Source of the DNA: an uncultured Christensenella sp.
GTDB lineage: Bacteria; Bacillota; Clostridia; Christensenellales; UBA3700
DNA: 49,985 bases
Direction of reading: 5' to 3'
Assembly: GCA_949287655.1 (NCBI GenBank)
Contig: CASEHD010000008.1
Coordinates: forward strand, 1-49,985
Shown piece by piece: positions 23,729 to 32,793 of this stretch (the first letter of the stretch is position 1; every line of letters begins with the position of its first letter). The notes under the pieces are model-generated. The model saw only the letters and a program-made list of their open reading frames with translations, did no database searches and was not told the origin of the DNA. The translations under genes and the position numbers were made by a program.

Positions 23729-25126
23729 TTACACCTCCGCAGTATAGAGAATAAATCCGAACAGCACAAAGAATTCGTCTGAAAGGAACGCTTCTTCCAG
23801 GTCGTCATAAACTTCGGCAAACCACCGCTTATCCGCAATCGCCTGAACGTCGGAAGGATGATTTTCAGCCGCTCTGTTTACGCCTTGTCTGATAAATTTG
23901 AATATGACGTCGAAAAACGCCGCCTTTTCGTCATAATTCATAGGTACGGAAGAAAGTCCCGCCTTTTCGAGAGTAATGTTTTTATATCCTGCGCGTTTCA
24001 AAAGCGTAAACAGTTCTCTGCCCGAATAGCGGTATCCCGTCGTATCGCATTTCGCGAGTAAAGAAAACGCCCTTTCAAACTTCTTTTCGTCGTCCGGATA
24101 ACAGATATTCAGACCGTCGTCAATGTTGCGGATAAACACGGTAGCGCCTTTTCTGCAACACGATTTGACAGTACGGAGCACTTTAAAAGGCGACTTAAAA
24201 TGAGACATAACGGCGAGAAGGTTGACAAAATCGAATTTTTCTATCTCGTTTTCCTCCATTATTTGCTGAAGATCGTCTTTAAAAGTCTCGCTTTCAACGT
24301 CCATACAGTAGAATTTCGCCCTGTCGCCGTACTTTTCATTTGCGCTTTGAGTAGCCGCCTTGTCGTATTCTATGCCGATTATCTTATCGACCTCTTTTCT
24401 GTTGCCCAGCCTGTTCATAAGCGCTACGCCGTTTCCGCACCCGAGATCAAGGACACACAGTCCTTCTTTGCCTTGCAGACATTTTTCGTATACCGGCATA
24501 TCGAACTTCATCAATAATTCCTGATGAGCTTTGAGTCTGTTCTTTTCCGTCTTATTGGCATCGCTGAAAAAATTATCTTTTCCTTCTGCGCTGATATGCA
24601 TGCGCTTTTTGACTTCGGCATGCAAAAGGCCGTCCGTCACCGCGTCTACATAAGAAAACTCCCCGACTTTATCCCTTAATATCGGTATGAGCATATCGAC
24701 GGAGCTGAAAGAATAGACGTCGGTAAACTTAATCGCGCTTATATGCTTTATTCTGTCCGTTTCCGTATCGTCGAACCAGGTAGAAAGATCTACGTATTTA
24801 AAATCGAAAGCGGGCATGATGATAGGCAGAAACTTGGTTTCGGGATTAGCGAGAGCCGATTTAAGCTCACCGTAAACTATATCGTCCGGCTCTCCGCACT
24901 TATTGAAAAAGCCCTTTGACAATATCAGAATGACCAACTGCACCTTCCCCGCGATATCAAGGCAAGCCTCCTTGAAGTTATCGCCGTGCGGAACGCATCT
25001 GGGCGCGAAAAACACTTTGAGTTTATTGTTTGTATAAAGACAGAGGTCTGAATATATATTCGACGCGAGAACGCCGCCTTCGTCGCCTCTGTAACAAATA
25101 AAGACGTTGTAATCTATATTATTCAT
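23729..25126 (-). CDS. TIR domain-SAM methyltransferase fusion protein
   Basis: This 465-aa protein joins two domains. Residues about 5-135 read as a TIR (TIR_2-type) domain: YNVFICYRGDEGG, KVFFAPRCVPHGDNF, VQLVILILSKGFF and DIVYGELKSAL, where Glu87 sits at the position of the NAD-cleaving glutamate of TIR enzymes. Residues about 200-385 are a class I methyltransferase with motif I VLDLGCGNG (225-233), an acidic GIEYD at the end of the next strand (SAM ribose site) and FVNLLAVMSHF. The last 80 residues are helical and unassigned. It is first in an operon with a GNAT gene, behind a consensus promoter. Whether the TIR part cleaves NAD or only binds is unknown. Confidence 0.82.
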   Translation of the reverse strand: MNNIDYNVFICYRGDEGGVLASNIYSDLCLYTNNKLKVFFAPRCVPHGDNFKEACLDIAGKVQLVILILSKGFFNKCGEPDDIVYGELKSALANPETKFLPIIMPAFDFKYVDLSTWFDDTETDRIKHISAIKFTDVYSFSSVDMLIPILRDKVGEFSYVDAVTDGLLHAEVKKRMHISAEGKDNFFSDANKTEKNRLKAHQELLMKFDMPVYEKCLQGKEGLCVLDLGCGNGVALMNRLGNRKEVDKIIGIEYDKAATQSANEKYGDRAKFYCMDVESETFKDDLQQIMEENEIEKFDFVNLLAVMSHFKSPFKVLRTVKSCCRKGATVFIRNIDDGLNICYPDDEKKFERAFSLLAKCDTTGYRYSGRELFTLLKRAGYKNITLEKAGLSSVPMNYDEKAAFFDVIFKFIRQGVNRAAENHPSDVQAIADKRWFAEVYDDLEEAFLSDEFFVLFGFILYTAEV

Positions 25127-25146
25127 ATTATATCCCCACTATTTAT

Positions 25147-25175
25147 ATTTTATCATTAAAACAACCTGCTGTCAA
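25147..25175 (-). promoter_or_regulatory. promoter of the TIR-methyltransferase/GNAT operon
   Basis: Minus strand: TTGACA (25170-25175), 17 nt, TAAAAT (25147-25152), directly before the gene. The quality suggests constitutive expression. Confidence 0.8.
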
Positions 25176-25193
25176 ATTTTGTCGACTAATGCA

Positions 25194-25223
25194 GATAAAA
25201 AATTCCGCCCTTTTACGGGCGGA
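25194..25223 (-). terminator. terminator of the hydrogenase operon
   Basis: Minus strand: perfect 7-bp stem (25217-25223 with 25204-25210) followed by ATTTTTTATC. Confidence 0.9.
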
Positions 25224-25244
25224 CAGATCGGGTACGATGTATTC

Positions 25245-26696
25245 TCATTCGTTAGTTTCGCTTTGCGCGTTTTTAAGACTTTCCTCGTACTTGGCAACAC
25301 TGGAAGATATGTCCTTATGACTTGCCGCGTTGCCGAACTTATCGATCTCCACGACGTTTTTCTGCTCGTGGTGAAGGATAAGCGCGCCGTTGAGGCAGCC
25401 GCCGTCGCAAGCCATACCTTCAAAGAAGTTTTCCGCAGCTCTTCCCAGTTTGAGTTTGAGAAGGTTTATCCTGCATTCTTCGATGCCGTTCATCGCGATA
25501 GGCTTTACGTTGTCAAGTCCCATAGACTTCGCGACGTTCATAACGCCCTGCGTGATACCGCCGGACTTCGCGAAAATTCTGCCGTAATAAGACGCTTCGT
25601 CTACCGGGCAATCTTCGAGTTTGAGAAGCTCGATATCACGGGCGTCGAAGAACGCCTGCAATTCTTCAAACGACATTACGCAGTCGATCGCGCCCTTGGT
25701 CTTTGGCAGTCTGTATTCGAGCTTTTTGCTGGTGCAAGGCCCGATAAATATGCATTTAGCCGTCGGATCGTTGCGCTTTATGAGCATCGCGGTCTCGATC
25801 ATCGGAGAGACTGACGAAGAAACGTACTTGACCAGTTCCGGAAAATTCTTTTCTATAAACATCACGAACGAGGGACAGCACGACGTCGTCAATATTCCGC
25901 GTTCTTTGAGCTCTTTCGCCTCGTGGTACAGCGTTATATCGGCGCCGAGAGCCGCTTCCGCGATATCGTAAAAACCGAGTTTTTTGATACCGCTGGCGAC
26001 CTTAGCCATAGGAACGCCCGTGAACTGGCTGGCGAGCGCCGGAGCGATGACCGCGTAGACGTGATACTTTGTATTATTTTCAGACTTTTTGAGTATGTCG
26101 AGGACGTCCATGATAAGCGATTTGTCGACGATCGCGCCGAACGGACACTGATATACGCACGCGCCGCAGGATATGCACTTGTCGTTGTTTATCTTCGCCT
26201 TCTTGTTCTCGTCCATGGAAATCGCGCCGACTTTACAGCTTCTGACGCAGGGACGGCGCTGTTCTATTATCGCGCTGTACGGGCAAGCCTTGGCGCATCT
26301 GCCGCACTCAACGCATTTATCCTTGTCGATGACCGGGTGGTTGTCGACGATGGTTATCGCGCCTTTCGGGCAAGCCTGCTGACACTTATGAGAAATACAG
26401 CCTCTGCACGCGGGGGTGATGTACATGCCTTCGATCGGGCAGGCGTCGCACGCGGCGTCGATGACCTCAACGCTGTTGGGGTTCGACTTGTCTCCGCCGA
26501 GGGCCATTTTTATTCTCTCCTGAACGATAGCCCTTTCCTTATATATACAGCATCTCATCGTCGGCTTGGGACCGGGCGAGATTTGCTTGGGGATATCGAT
26601 ATAGATATTGCTCATATCCCCGTTGTCTGCCGCCTTTATGACGGCTTTGAGAACTTCGTATTTAAGTTCCTGAACCTTTGTATCAAAAATCTTCAT
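25245..26696 (-). CDS. [FeFe] hydrogenase-type protein, group B-like
   Basis: This 483-aa cytosolic iron-sulfur protein has many N-terminal cysteines (C83-C110), ferredoxin-like 4Fe-4S motifs at CVECGRCAKACP (128-139) and CISCGACVYQCP (174-184), and an H-cluster domain. The H-cluster loops are TTSCCPSF (270-277), GPCTSKK (319-325) and EGMACDGGC (426-434), giving ligand candidates Cys274, Cys321, Cys430 and Cys434. The loop variants differ from group A (which has PCxxKxxE and ACPGGC) and fit the group B / FeFe_hydrog_B1 type, whose physiological direction is not settled. It overlaps yfcE by 4 nt (ATGA). Confidence 0.88.
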   Translation of the reverse strand: MKIFDTKVQELKYEVLKAVIKAADNGDMSNIYIDIPKQISPGPKPTMRCCIYKERAIVQERIKMALGGDKSNPNSVEVIDAACDACPIEGMYITPACRGCISHKCQQACPKGAITIVDNHPVIDKDKCVECGRCAKACPYSAIIEQRRPCVRSCKVGAISMDENKKAKINNDKCISCGACVYQCPFGAIVDKSLIMDVLDILKKSENNTKYHVYAVIAPALASQFTGVPMAKVASGIKKLGFYDIAEAALGADITLYHEAKELKERGILTTSCCPSFVMFIEKNFPELVKYVSSSVSPMIETAMLIKRNDPTAKCIFIGPCTSKKLEYRLPKTKGAIDCVMSFEELQAFFDARDIELLKLEDCPVDEASYYGRIFAKSGGITQGVMNVAKSMGLDNVKPIAMNGIEECRINLLKLKLGRAAENFFEGMACDGGCLNGALILHHEQKNVVEIDKFGNAASHKDISSSVAKYEESLKNAQSETNE

Positions 26697-27238
26697 GCTA
26701 ACTCCTCTTTTGCCATAATTTGTCCGTCGGAAAGCGCTTTGAGCGTAACAACGCCGTTTTCGACGATAATATATCCCGCTTTCGTGTCGTTTTTGGGGAG
26801 CGATACCGACCCCGGATTTGCGATCACCCTTCCGTCTTTCTTCGTGACGAAAGAGGTGTGGTAATGCCCGTATATAAGCGCGTCTCCGCAGTTTTCGGGT
26901 ACGTTGTCAATGCAGTATTTATCGCCGTGCTGAAGGGTTATCTTAGCCCCGTCCGCGTATATCTTAGCGATACATGCGAACTCGAACGGCGCGATCATCG
27001 CGTCGACGTCGCTGTCGCAGTTGCCTTTGACGACCAGCAGCCTGTCCGCGTACGGTTTCAGAAGCTCTGCGACTTTCATCGGCGCGTAACCTTCGGGAAG
27101 CGGATTCCTGGGACCGTGATAGAAGATGTCTCCGAGGAGAATAAGCTCGTCCGCCTTTTCCTCATTGAAACGATCAAGCATGAGTTCCGTAAAACGCGCG
27201 CTGCCGTGCAGGTCGGACGCGATAAACAGTTTTGCCAT
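26693..27238 (-). CDS. yfcE: YfcE-family metallophosphoesterase
   Basis: This 181-aa calcineurin-like phosphodiesterase has the metal-binding blocks in order: IASDLHGS (D-x-H), LLGDIFYHGPRNP (GD), VKGNCDSDVD (GNCD), QHGDKY and IYGHYHTS (GH-x-H), then NPGSVSLPK. Family members hydrolyse phosphodiesters such as bis-pNPP or small cyclic substrates; the natural one is unknown. It lies between the aminotransferase (9 nt away) and the hydrogenase (4-nt overlap). Confidence 0.9.
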   Translation of the reverse strand: MAKLFIASDLHGSARFTELMLDRFNEEKADELILLGDIFYHGPRNPLPEGYAPMKVAELLKPYADRLLVVKGNCDSDVDAMIAPFEFACIAKIYADGAKITLQHGDKYCIDNVPENCGDALIYGHYHTSFVTKKDGRVIANPGSVSLPKNDTKAGYIIVENGVVTLKALSDGQIMAKEELA

Positions 27239-27247
27239 AAATTCTCC

Positions 27248-28510
27248 TTATTTCGCGAGTTTTTCGAGGCAAGCGAGCTTTACGCAAGCCACGAGTATTT
27301 CAGCAGCGACGCCAATGTCTTCGCCGTTGGTATAGGTCGGCGCGATACGCAGGTTTCTGTCGTTGTCGTCCCTGCCGTACGGATAAGTTGCGCCCGCGCC
27401 GGTAAGAGTCAGACCCGCCGCCTTGCAAAGCGCGGCAACTCTGGAAGCGCAGCCGTCCAGCACGTCGAGGCTGATAAAATAACCGCCCTTGGGATTGGTC
27501 CACTTCGCGATATCGCAGTCGTCGCCGAGGCTCTCTTCGAGGGTGGACACGATCGCGTCGAACTTGGGCTTTATTATCGCTCTCTGCGCGTCCATGATCT
27601 CCTTTATATGATCGACGGACTGCAAGAATCTGAAATGTCTGTACTGATTGACCTTGTCGTTGCCTATCGTCTGATAGAAAATATGGCTCATGGCGTCCTT
27701 TATGTTGGCTTCGCTCGCGCCCATGCATGCTACGCCCGAACCGGCGAGCGTTATTTTTGAAGTCGAAGCGAATTCGAAAATCCTGTCCTCGTTGCCCGCC
27801 TTCTTCGCGATAGTCATAATGTTGGCAAGCTCAACGGGAGTGTCCGTCAGTTCGTGCACGCAGTAAGCGTTGTCCCAGAATATTCTGAAATCCTTAGCCG
27901 CCGTCTTCATCGTAGCAAGTCTTTCGACGACCTCGTCGCTGTAAACGATGCCGGTCGGGTTGGAATATTTGGGCACGCACCATATGCCTTTCACGCTCTC
28001 GTCTGCGGCGACGAGGCTTCCCACGAGATCCATATTGGGTCCGTTGTCGTCCATCGGCACGTTTATCATGTCGATGCCGAAATGCTGGGTGACCGCAAAG
28101 TGGCGGTCATAGCCGGGCACCGGACAAAGGAATCTGACCTTTTCGCACTTGTTCCACGGCTTTTCGCCGAGAAGACCGAACTGCATCGCCCTCTGCACCG
28201 CGTCGTACATCATATTCAGCGAGCTGTTTCCGCCGACGATGACCTGCGAGGGTTCGAGACCGAGAAGCTCTGCGAAAAGCTTTCTCATTTCGGGTATGCC
28301 TTCGGGCATGCCGTAGTTGAGATAGCTCATCGGATATTCTTCGGCTTCGGGAGCCGTCAGCATATTGAATGCGAGAGCCGCCTGCGCGTTGCAGGGCTTA
28401 CCGCGCGCAATGTCCACCTTGTGGCCTTTCGCCGCGATCTCGTCGTACTCCTTTTTTGCGGAGTCCAGAAGTTCTTTGAGTTGCTCTTTCGTCAGGTTTG
28501 TATATTTCAT
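27248..28510 (-). CDS. aminotransferase class I/II, probably aspartate aminotransferase type Ic
   Basis: This 420-aa PLP enzyme resembles the MocR-like aspartate aminotransferase subgroup (PF12897-type). Landmarks are the N-terminal GKPCNAQ, YGMPEGIPEMRKLFAELL, GGNSSLNMMYD, the substrate-side KYSNPTGIVY, and the PLP lysine in EFASTSKITLAGSGV, plus a C-terminal arginine region LRIAPTYTNG. It likely interconverts aspartate/2-oxoglutarate with oxaloacetate/glutamate. First in the operon with yfcE and the hydrogenase. Confidence 0.85.
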   Translation of the reverse strand: MKYTNLTKEQLKELLDSAKKEYDEIAAKGHKVDIARGKPCNAQAALAFNMLTAPEAEEYPMSYLNYGMPEGIPEMRKLFAELLGLEPSQVIVGGNSSLNMMYDAVQRAMQFGLLGEKPWNKCEKVRFLCPVPGYDRHFAVTQHFGIDMINVPMDDNGPNMDLVGSLVAADESVKGIWCVPKYSNPTGIVYSDEVVERLATMKTAAKDFRIFWDNAYCVHELTDTPVELANIMTIAKKAGNEDRIFEFASTSKITLAGSGVACMGASEANIKDAMSHIFYQTIGNDKVNQYRHFRFLQSVDHIKEIMDAQRAIIKPKFDAIVSTLEESLGDDCDIAKWTNPKGGYFISLDVLDGCASRVAALCKAAGLTLTGAGATYPYGRDDNDRNLRIAPTYTNGEDIGVAAEILVACVKLACLEKLAK

Positions 28511-28573
28511 AAAGACCTCGTATATATGAAAAAAATTATTGTCGTATTTATCGGCTCTTTCCTTTCGCGCTAC

Positions 28574-28602
28574 ATTTTATCATAACGCGCGCGCAGTAGC
28601 AA
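28574..28602 (-). promoter_or_regulatory. promoter of the aminotransferase-yfcE-hydrogenase operon
   Basis: Minus strand: TTGCTA (28597-28602), 17 nt, TAAAAT (28574-28579). Confidence 0.6.
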
Positions 28603-28627
28603 GTAAAACGCGCAGGCTGTACAAATA

Positions 28628-29956
28628 TTATATTTCGTAATTTTTCGGGTCCTTGCTTCTCATTTCGAGTTTTATCGGGGTCCCTTTAAACGTAAAAGCG
28701 TTTCTGAGCGCGTTGTTCAGATATCTCTTATAACTGAAATTCAACAGCTTTTCGTCGTTTACGAAGAACACGAATACGGGCGGATTGGTCGACGCCTGCG
28801 TAACGTAATATATTTTCAGTTTCTTGCCGTTGAAAGTGGGCGGCTCGTTGGCGAGCACAGCCTCTCTTATAATGTCGTTCAGCACGCCGGTCGCGACTCT
28901 CTTGCTCGCCTCCGCGTACACTTCCATCGCGGTCGCAAGCAGTTTCTCAACTCTCTGACCCGTCTTTGCGGAAACGTACATCGGCACGAAATAGGACATG
29001 AATTTGAGTTCGCCTTCAAGCTTTTTGTTGAACGTATTGACCGTGTAAGCGTCCTTTTCGACCGCGTCCCACTTGTTCATTACGATGACCGAAGGCTTAC
29101 CTTGTTCGTGCACATAGCCGCATATCTTGACGTCCTGTTCGCTTATGCCCGCCTTCGCGTCGATGACGACGATGACGATATCCGCACGCCTTATCGCCGC
29201 GAGCGAACGGATAACGCTGTACTGTTCAACGCCTTCGTCTACGTTTGATTTTTTCCTTATGCCGGCGGTGTCGATAATGTTGAATTTCTGTCCCTGCCAC
29301 TCGAAAGACGTGTCTATCGCGTCGCGCGTAGTGCCCGCGATATCGCTGACGATAACGCGCTCGTACCCCAGTATCTTGTTGGTTATCGACGACTTGCCGG
29401 CGTTGGGTTTGCCGACTATCGCGACATTGAGCACCTCCGGGTCGGTCTCCGCGGGCGTCTTTTCGATATTCTTTACGACCTCGTCCAGAAGGTCGCCTAT
29501 CCCGAGCCCCTGTTCAGCCGAAACGCCTATCGGGTCTCCTATTCCGAGAGTGTAAAAATCGTATATTCTGTCCTCTTCGTAGTTGTCCAGTTTGTTGACC
29601 GCGAGTATCACCGGCTTTTTGCTCTTTCTGAGAAAAGCCGCGACCTCTATGTCGTTGGAGGTAAGCCCTCCCTTTCCGTCTACGACAAAAATTATCGCGT
29701 TCGCGATATCGACGGCGACCTGCGCCTGACGACGGATATGCGACCACATCTCGTCCTCGCTCTTTATGTCGAGACCGCCCGTATCTATCAGCGTGAAAGA
29801 ATAGCCGCACCATTCGGTGTCGCAGTAAAGACGATCGCGCGTCACTCCTTCGTAATCCTCGACGATAGAGACGCGTTTGCCCACTATTTTATTGAAAAGA
29901 GTGGACTTGCCCACGTTGGGTCTGCCCACGATCGCAACCAAAGGTTTGATCTGCAT
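28628..29956 (-). CDS. der: ribosome biogenesis GTPase Der
   Basis: This 442-aa protein is Der (EngA), with two GTPase domains in tandem and a KH-like C-terminal domain; it matures the 50S subunit. First domain: GRPNVGKS (10-17), a G3 DTGG and NKLD. Second domain: GKPNAGKS, G3 DTAG and NKWD. The C-terminal KH region has KIYYVTQASTNPPVFVFFVN. Its ATG overlaps the stop of the DUF512 gene by 1 nt, an arrangement often seen in Clostridia. Confidence 0.97.
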   Translation of the reverse strand: MQIKPLVAIVGRPNVGKSTLFNKIVGKRVSIVEDYEGVTRDRLYCDTEWCGYSFTLIDTGGLDIKSEDEMWSHIRRQAQVAVDIANAIIFVVDGKGGLTSNDIEVAAFLRKSKKPVILAVNKLDNYEEDRIYDFYTLGIGDPIGVSAEQGLGIGDLLDEVVKNIEKTPAETDPEVLNVAIVGKPNAGKSSITNKILGYERVIVSDIAGTTRDAIDTSFEWQGQKFNIIDTAGIRKKSNVDEGVEQYSVIRSLAAIRRADIVIVVIDAKAGISEQDVKICGYVHEQGKPSVIVMNKWDAVEKDAYTVNTFNKKLEGELKFMSYFVPMYVSAKTGQRVEKLLATAMEVYAEASKRVATGVLNDIIREAVLANEPPTFNGKKLKIYYVTQASTNPPVFVFFVNDEKLLNFSYKRYLNNALRNAFTFKGTPIKLEMRSKDPKNYEI

Positions 29957-31242
29957 TATATTGTAGCCTCCTTTGCCGCGCGCACCAGGTCTGCGCCCGA
30001 CGCGCTTACGATTATATTCGTGTTTAGTTTTTCGGCGAGCTCCTCAACGCTTATCCCGTCGAGGAAAGTATGGGTAAATTCTCTGAGCATAGTCGAAGGT
30101 ATCACGGTGTACGCCGGCATGTCTTTCGCCTGCGCGACGATATCGGTTGCCGTTATCAGCCCCGCAACGGTTATGCTTCTTCCGAACCAGTCGTTGTATA
30201 TATCCACGACCCTGAATTTACAGCCGGGGAAATAAGGCTGCACCTTGTCAAGGCATTTTTTCAATATCTCCTTGAACGACTGACCGGTTATGAACGCAAC
30301 CTCGCCCTTTTTGTCGGAAACTTCGAGTCCGGCAAGACTTTCTTCGACCTCTTTTTCAAACTCGCGGACGAGCCCTACGCCGTTTTCTATCTGAGGAAAG
30401 TCGCCGTAACTTTCGAAAGACGGCAACGGCAGCCCGGCTTTCAGATAGAATTCGTCCGAACAGTACGCAAAGCCTCCGCCCTGCATTTTGTCAAATTCCC
30501 CGACCTGCGCGACGACCTTACGCGCCGTCTCTTTGTCTATCGCCTGCAACTCTTTTAAGCCGTCGCGGTGACCGGTGAGCCCTACCGGAACTATCGCGAC
30601 CGAGGCGACCTGCGGGCGCAGTTTTGCAAGCTCCTTCAGCGTTTCCTCGAGGATATCGCCGTCGTTCAGCCCCTTGCATAAAACTATCTGCGTATGCATC
30701 ACTATCCCGTGCGCCGCCAGTACGTTCATCTTGTCGAACAACTTTGCGCCTTCGGGATTTGCGATCATCTCCGTCTTGCGCTTTTTGTCGAAACAATGCA
30801 CGGAAATGTACAGAGGGCTCAGACGCAGTCTGATTATCCTTTCCATCTCCTTATCGAAAACGTTGGTAAGAGTGACGTAATTGCCGCTTACGAAAGACAG
30901 CCTGTAATCGTCGTCCTTCACGTAAAGAGTGTCCCTCATGCCCTTGGGAAGCTGATCGACAAAGCAGAAAACGCATTTGTTGAGGCAGCGGACGGGCACG
31001 AGCTGACCTTCGTCGTCGAACTCGACTCCGATACTTTCTTCGGGCAGTTTTTCCACTTCGCAATCGACGATCTCCCCGTCCCCTGTGCGGGCGTTGATTG
31101 TGAACTTTTCAGCGCCGTCGTAATATACGTAGTCGAGGACGTCCTCGTAAGGATGTCCGTCAAATCCGAGTATTTCGTCGCCGGGCTCGAAGCCGAGCTC
31201 CGCCGCGACGCCGTTTTCGTCAACTTTAACGATCCTGGGCAT
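29956..31242 (-). CDS. DUF512 protein with PDZ-like domain and cysteine motif
   Basis: This 428-aa protein has an N-terminal PDZ-like domain (residues 1-70: GVAAELGFEPGDEILGFDG). Next comes a radical-SAM-like segment with RCLNKCVFCFVDQLPKG (Cys86, Cys90, Cys93, the CxxxCxxC pattern) and the DUF512 C-terminus (GQSFKEILKKC, DWFGRSITVAGLITATD). It may be an iron-sulfur enzyme; the reaction is unknown. The close tie to der is conserved in Clostridia and hints at a role in ribosome or RNA metabolism, but this is inference. Confidence 0.88.
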   Translation of the reverse strand: MPRIVKVDENGVAAELGFEPGDEILGFDGHPYEDVLDYVYYDGAEKFTINARTGDGEIVDCEVEKLPEESIGVEFDDEGQLVPVRCLNKCVFCFVDQLPKGMRDTLYVKDDDYRLSFVSGNYVTLTNVFDKEMERIIRLRLSPLYISVHCFDKKRKTEMIANPEGAKLFDKMNVLAAHGIVMHTQIVLCKGLNDGDILEETLKELAKLRPQVASVAIVPVGLTGHRDGLKELQAIDKETARKVVAQVGEFDKMQGGGFAYCSDEFYLKAGLPLPSFESYGDFPQIENGVGLVREFEKEVEESLAGLEVSDKKGEVAFITGQSFKEILKKCLDKVQPYFPGCKFRVVDIYNDWFGRSITVAGLITATDIVAQAKDMPAYTVIPSTMLREFTHTFLDGISVEELAEKLNTNIIVSASGADLVRAAKEATI

Positions 31243-31338
31243 AATGTCTCCTTTATATCGGCGTTACTGTAAAATTATATAATATCCGCGCGATAAAGTA
31301 AAGCGGGCGCGGGCAATTTAAGCGCGCATTAATTTTTT

Positions 31339-31911
31339 TTACGCCTTTGCGTAAAGCGGCATTGTCCGCGCCTGGCATCCGCCTTTACCGTCTGCAAAAG
31401 AAAAAACGGAATCGATAAAAAAGGATATCACCGTGCATATTACGGCGTAAAATACGGTGTCGACAGAAAAAAGAGTCTCTCTGAAAATCACCGAAAAATC
31501 GCTGTAAACCGAATACGTATCGCCCAAAACTCTTCCCAGAGCAAAAACCGCTCCCGCACCGTAAGGTCCGGATACGCACGCCGAGAGCGCTATCTGACAG
31601 ATATCCGCGATCCGCGCCGCCGCAAACGGGTCTCCCGTTCCGTCGGTTGAAACCGCCCTGACAGCCGCGACCGCCAAAGCGCATATCGTAAGCTTTAAGC
31701 TCCTTTCCCTGCCGATATACGCCGCCCCCGCGCACGCCAGAAAGAGAGTCGACGGCGCGTACCTGACCGCCCCTTTTGTCGGTTCAAGGCACAAAAGCGC
31801 GGTGAGAAGAGAGAGAAAAGACGCGTAAAACAGTCCTTTCCCTGTCGCCGCGAGCTTTATTGCCGAAGCAACGAGCGCAGAAAACAGAATAAAAACAGCC
31901 GCATACTCCAT
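31339..31911 (-). CDS. small integral membrane protein of unknown function
   Basis: This 190-aa protein has five or six hydrophobic segments (for example VFILFSALVASAIKLAA, ASFLSLLTALLCLE, TICALAVAAVRAV, TVFYAVICTVISFFIDSVFSF) and no recognised motif. It sits 57 nt after the cyclophilin gene as the likely last gene of the long rnj operon. The Gly/Ala-rich loops resemble energy-coupling or MreD-like small membrane proteins only superficially. Confidence 0.6.
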   Translation of the reverse strand: MEYAAVFILFSALVASAIKLAATGKGLFYASFLSLLTALLCLEPTKGAVRYAPSTLFLACAGAAYIGRERSLKLTICALAVAAVRAVSTDGTGDPFAAARIADICQIALSACVSGPYGAGAVFALGRVLGDTYSVYSDFSVIFRETLFSVDTVFYAVICTVISFFIDSVFSFADGKGGCQARTMPLYAKA

Positions 31912-31968
31912 AGACTTAGTATGCGGCTATACGGGAAGATCCGTCCTCTTTATCGCTGTAAAAAAATG

Positions 31969-32463
31969 TCAGCCCAGCTTTTCTATCGTCTCTATTACGA
32001 GCGGCTCCCTGGGAACGTCGTCGAACCAGCCGTAACTGCCGGTCGGAACGGTAGACATATCTATCGCTACCTTGAGGCTTTCCTCGTCGTCCAACTTGCC
32101 GAACGCCGCGTATTCGCCGTCGAGGAAGGTGCAGTCCGCAACGCATATAAAGAATTGCGAACTCGCGCTGTCCTTGACCTGCGTGCGCGCCATCGAAAGC
32201 ACGCCCGGCAGGTGCGAAATCGGGTTTTTGACTCCGTTTGAAGCGAATTCTCCCTTTATCGACTTAGCGCGTTTTTCCTTCATCGCGCCGTCCATACCGC
32301 CGCCCTGTACCATAAACCCGGGTATCACACGGTGAAAGATGAGCCCGTCGAAAAACTTTTCGTCTATCAGTTTGCCGAAATTGCTCACCGTGATCGGCGC
32401 CGCGCTCTCATCCAGAGTCGCGTTCATCTTTCTTCCGTCTTTAAGTTTAATTACTATCTTCAT
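31969..32463 (-). CDS. cyclophilin-type peptidyl-prolyl cis-trans isomerase
   Basis: This 164-aa single-domain cyclophilin accelerates proline isomerisation in protein folding. The catalytic Arg lies in FHRVIPGFMVQGG, and GVLSMARTQVKDSASSQFFI carries the FGK/SQFFI core; Phe and His positions (EYAAFGKL) are as expected. It has no signal peptide, so it is cytosolic. RBS AAGGAG before the ATG. Confidence 0.93.
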   Translation of the reverse strand: MKIVIKLKDGRKMNATLDESAAPITVSNFGKLIDEKFFDGLIFHRVIPGFMVQGGGMDGAMKEKRAKSIKGEFASNGVKNPISHLPGVLSMARTQVKDSASSQFFICVADCTFLDGEYAAFGKLDDEESLKVAIDMSTVPTGSYGWFDDVPREPLVIETIEKLG

Positions 32464-32503
32464 ACATTCTCCTTTCGTCTTAGAATAATTTGCGTCCGTA
32501 TGT

Positions 32504-32791
32504 TCACTCCGCGAAATCCACGCTGTGCGACTTTTCGACTATCGTCTTTGCGTACTCGAGTATCGGCAGATGCACCGGATGTACGGCGTATTTTTCGAGC
32601 GCTTCCGGGCTTTCGAGAGTCGCGATCAGCGCGACGTCGTAGCTCCTGCCTTCCTTCTTAAAATCCTTGCCGGCGCACACGTCGATAAGCCCTTCGATCT
32701 TACATCTCATGGACATAAACTTCTCTACGAGTTCATCGGCATTGTTCTTTGCTCCGTCTTTGAGTTTGTACATTACTACGTGCTTTACCAT
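32504..32791 (-). CDS. Dabb (stress-responsive A/B barrel) domain protein
   Basis: This 95-aa protein fits the Dabb family: MVKHVVMYKLKDG opens the first strand, with the typical SYDVALIATLESPEALEKYAVHPVHLPI and a closing SVDFAE. These dimeric barrels occur in enzymes and stress proteins; no reaction can be assigned. ATG 32791 (GGAG 5 nt upstream) is preferred to GTG 32797, which overlaps the stop of the previous gene. Confidence 0.88.
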   Translation of the reverse strand: MVKHVVMYKLKDGAKNNADELVEKFMSMRCKIEGLIDVCAGKDFKKEGRSYDVALIATLESPEALEKYAVHPVHLPILEYAKTIVEKSHSVDFAE

Positions 32792-32793
32792 GG

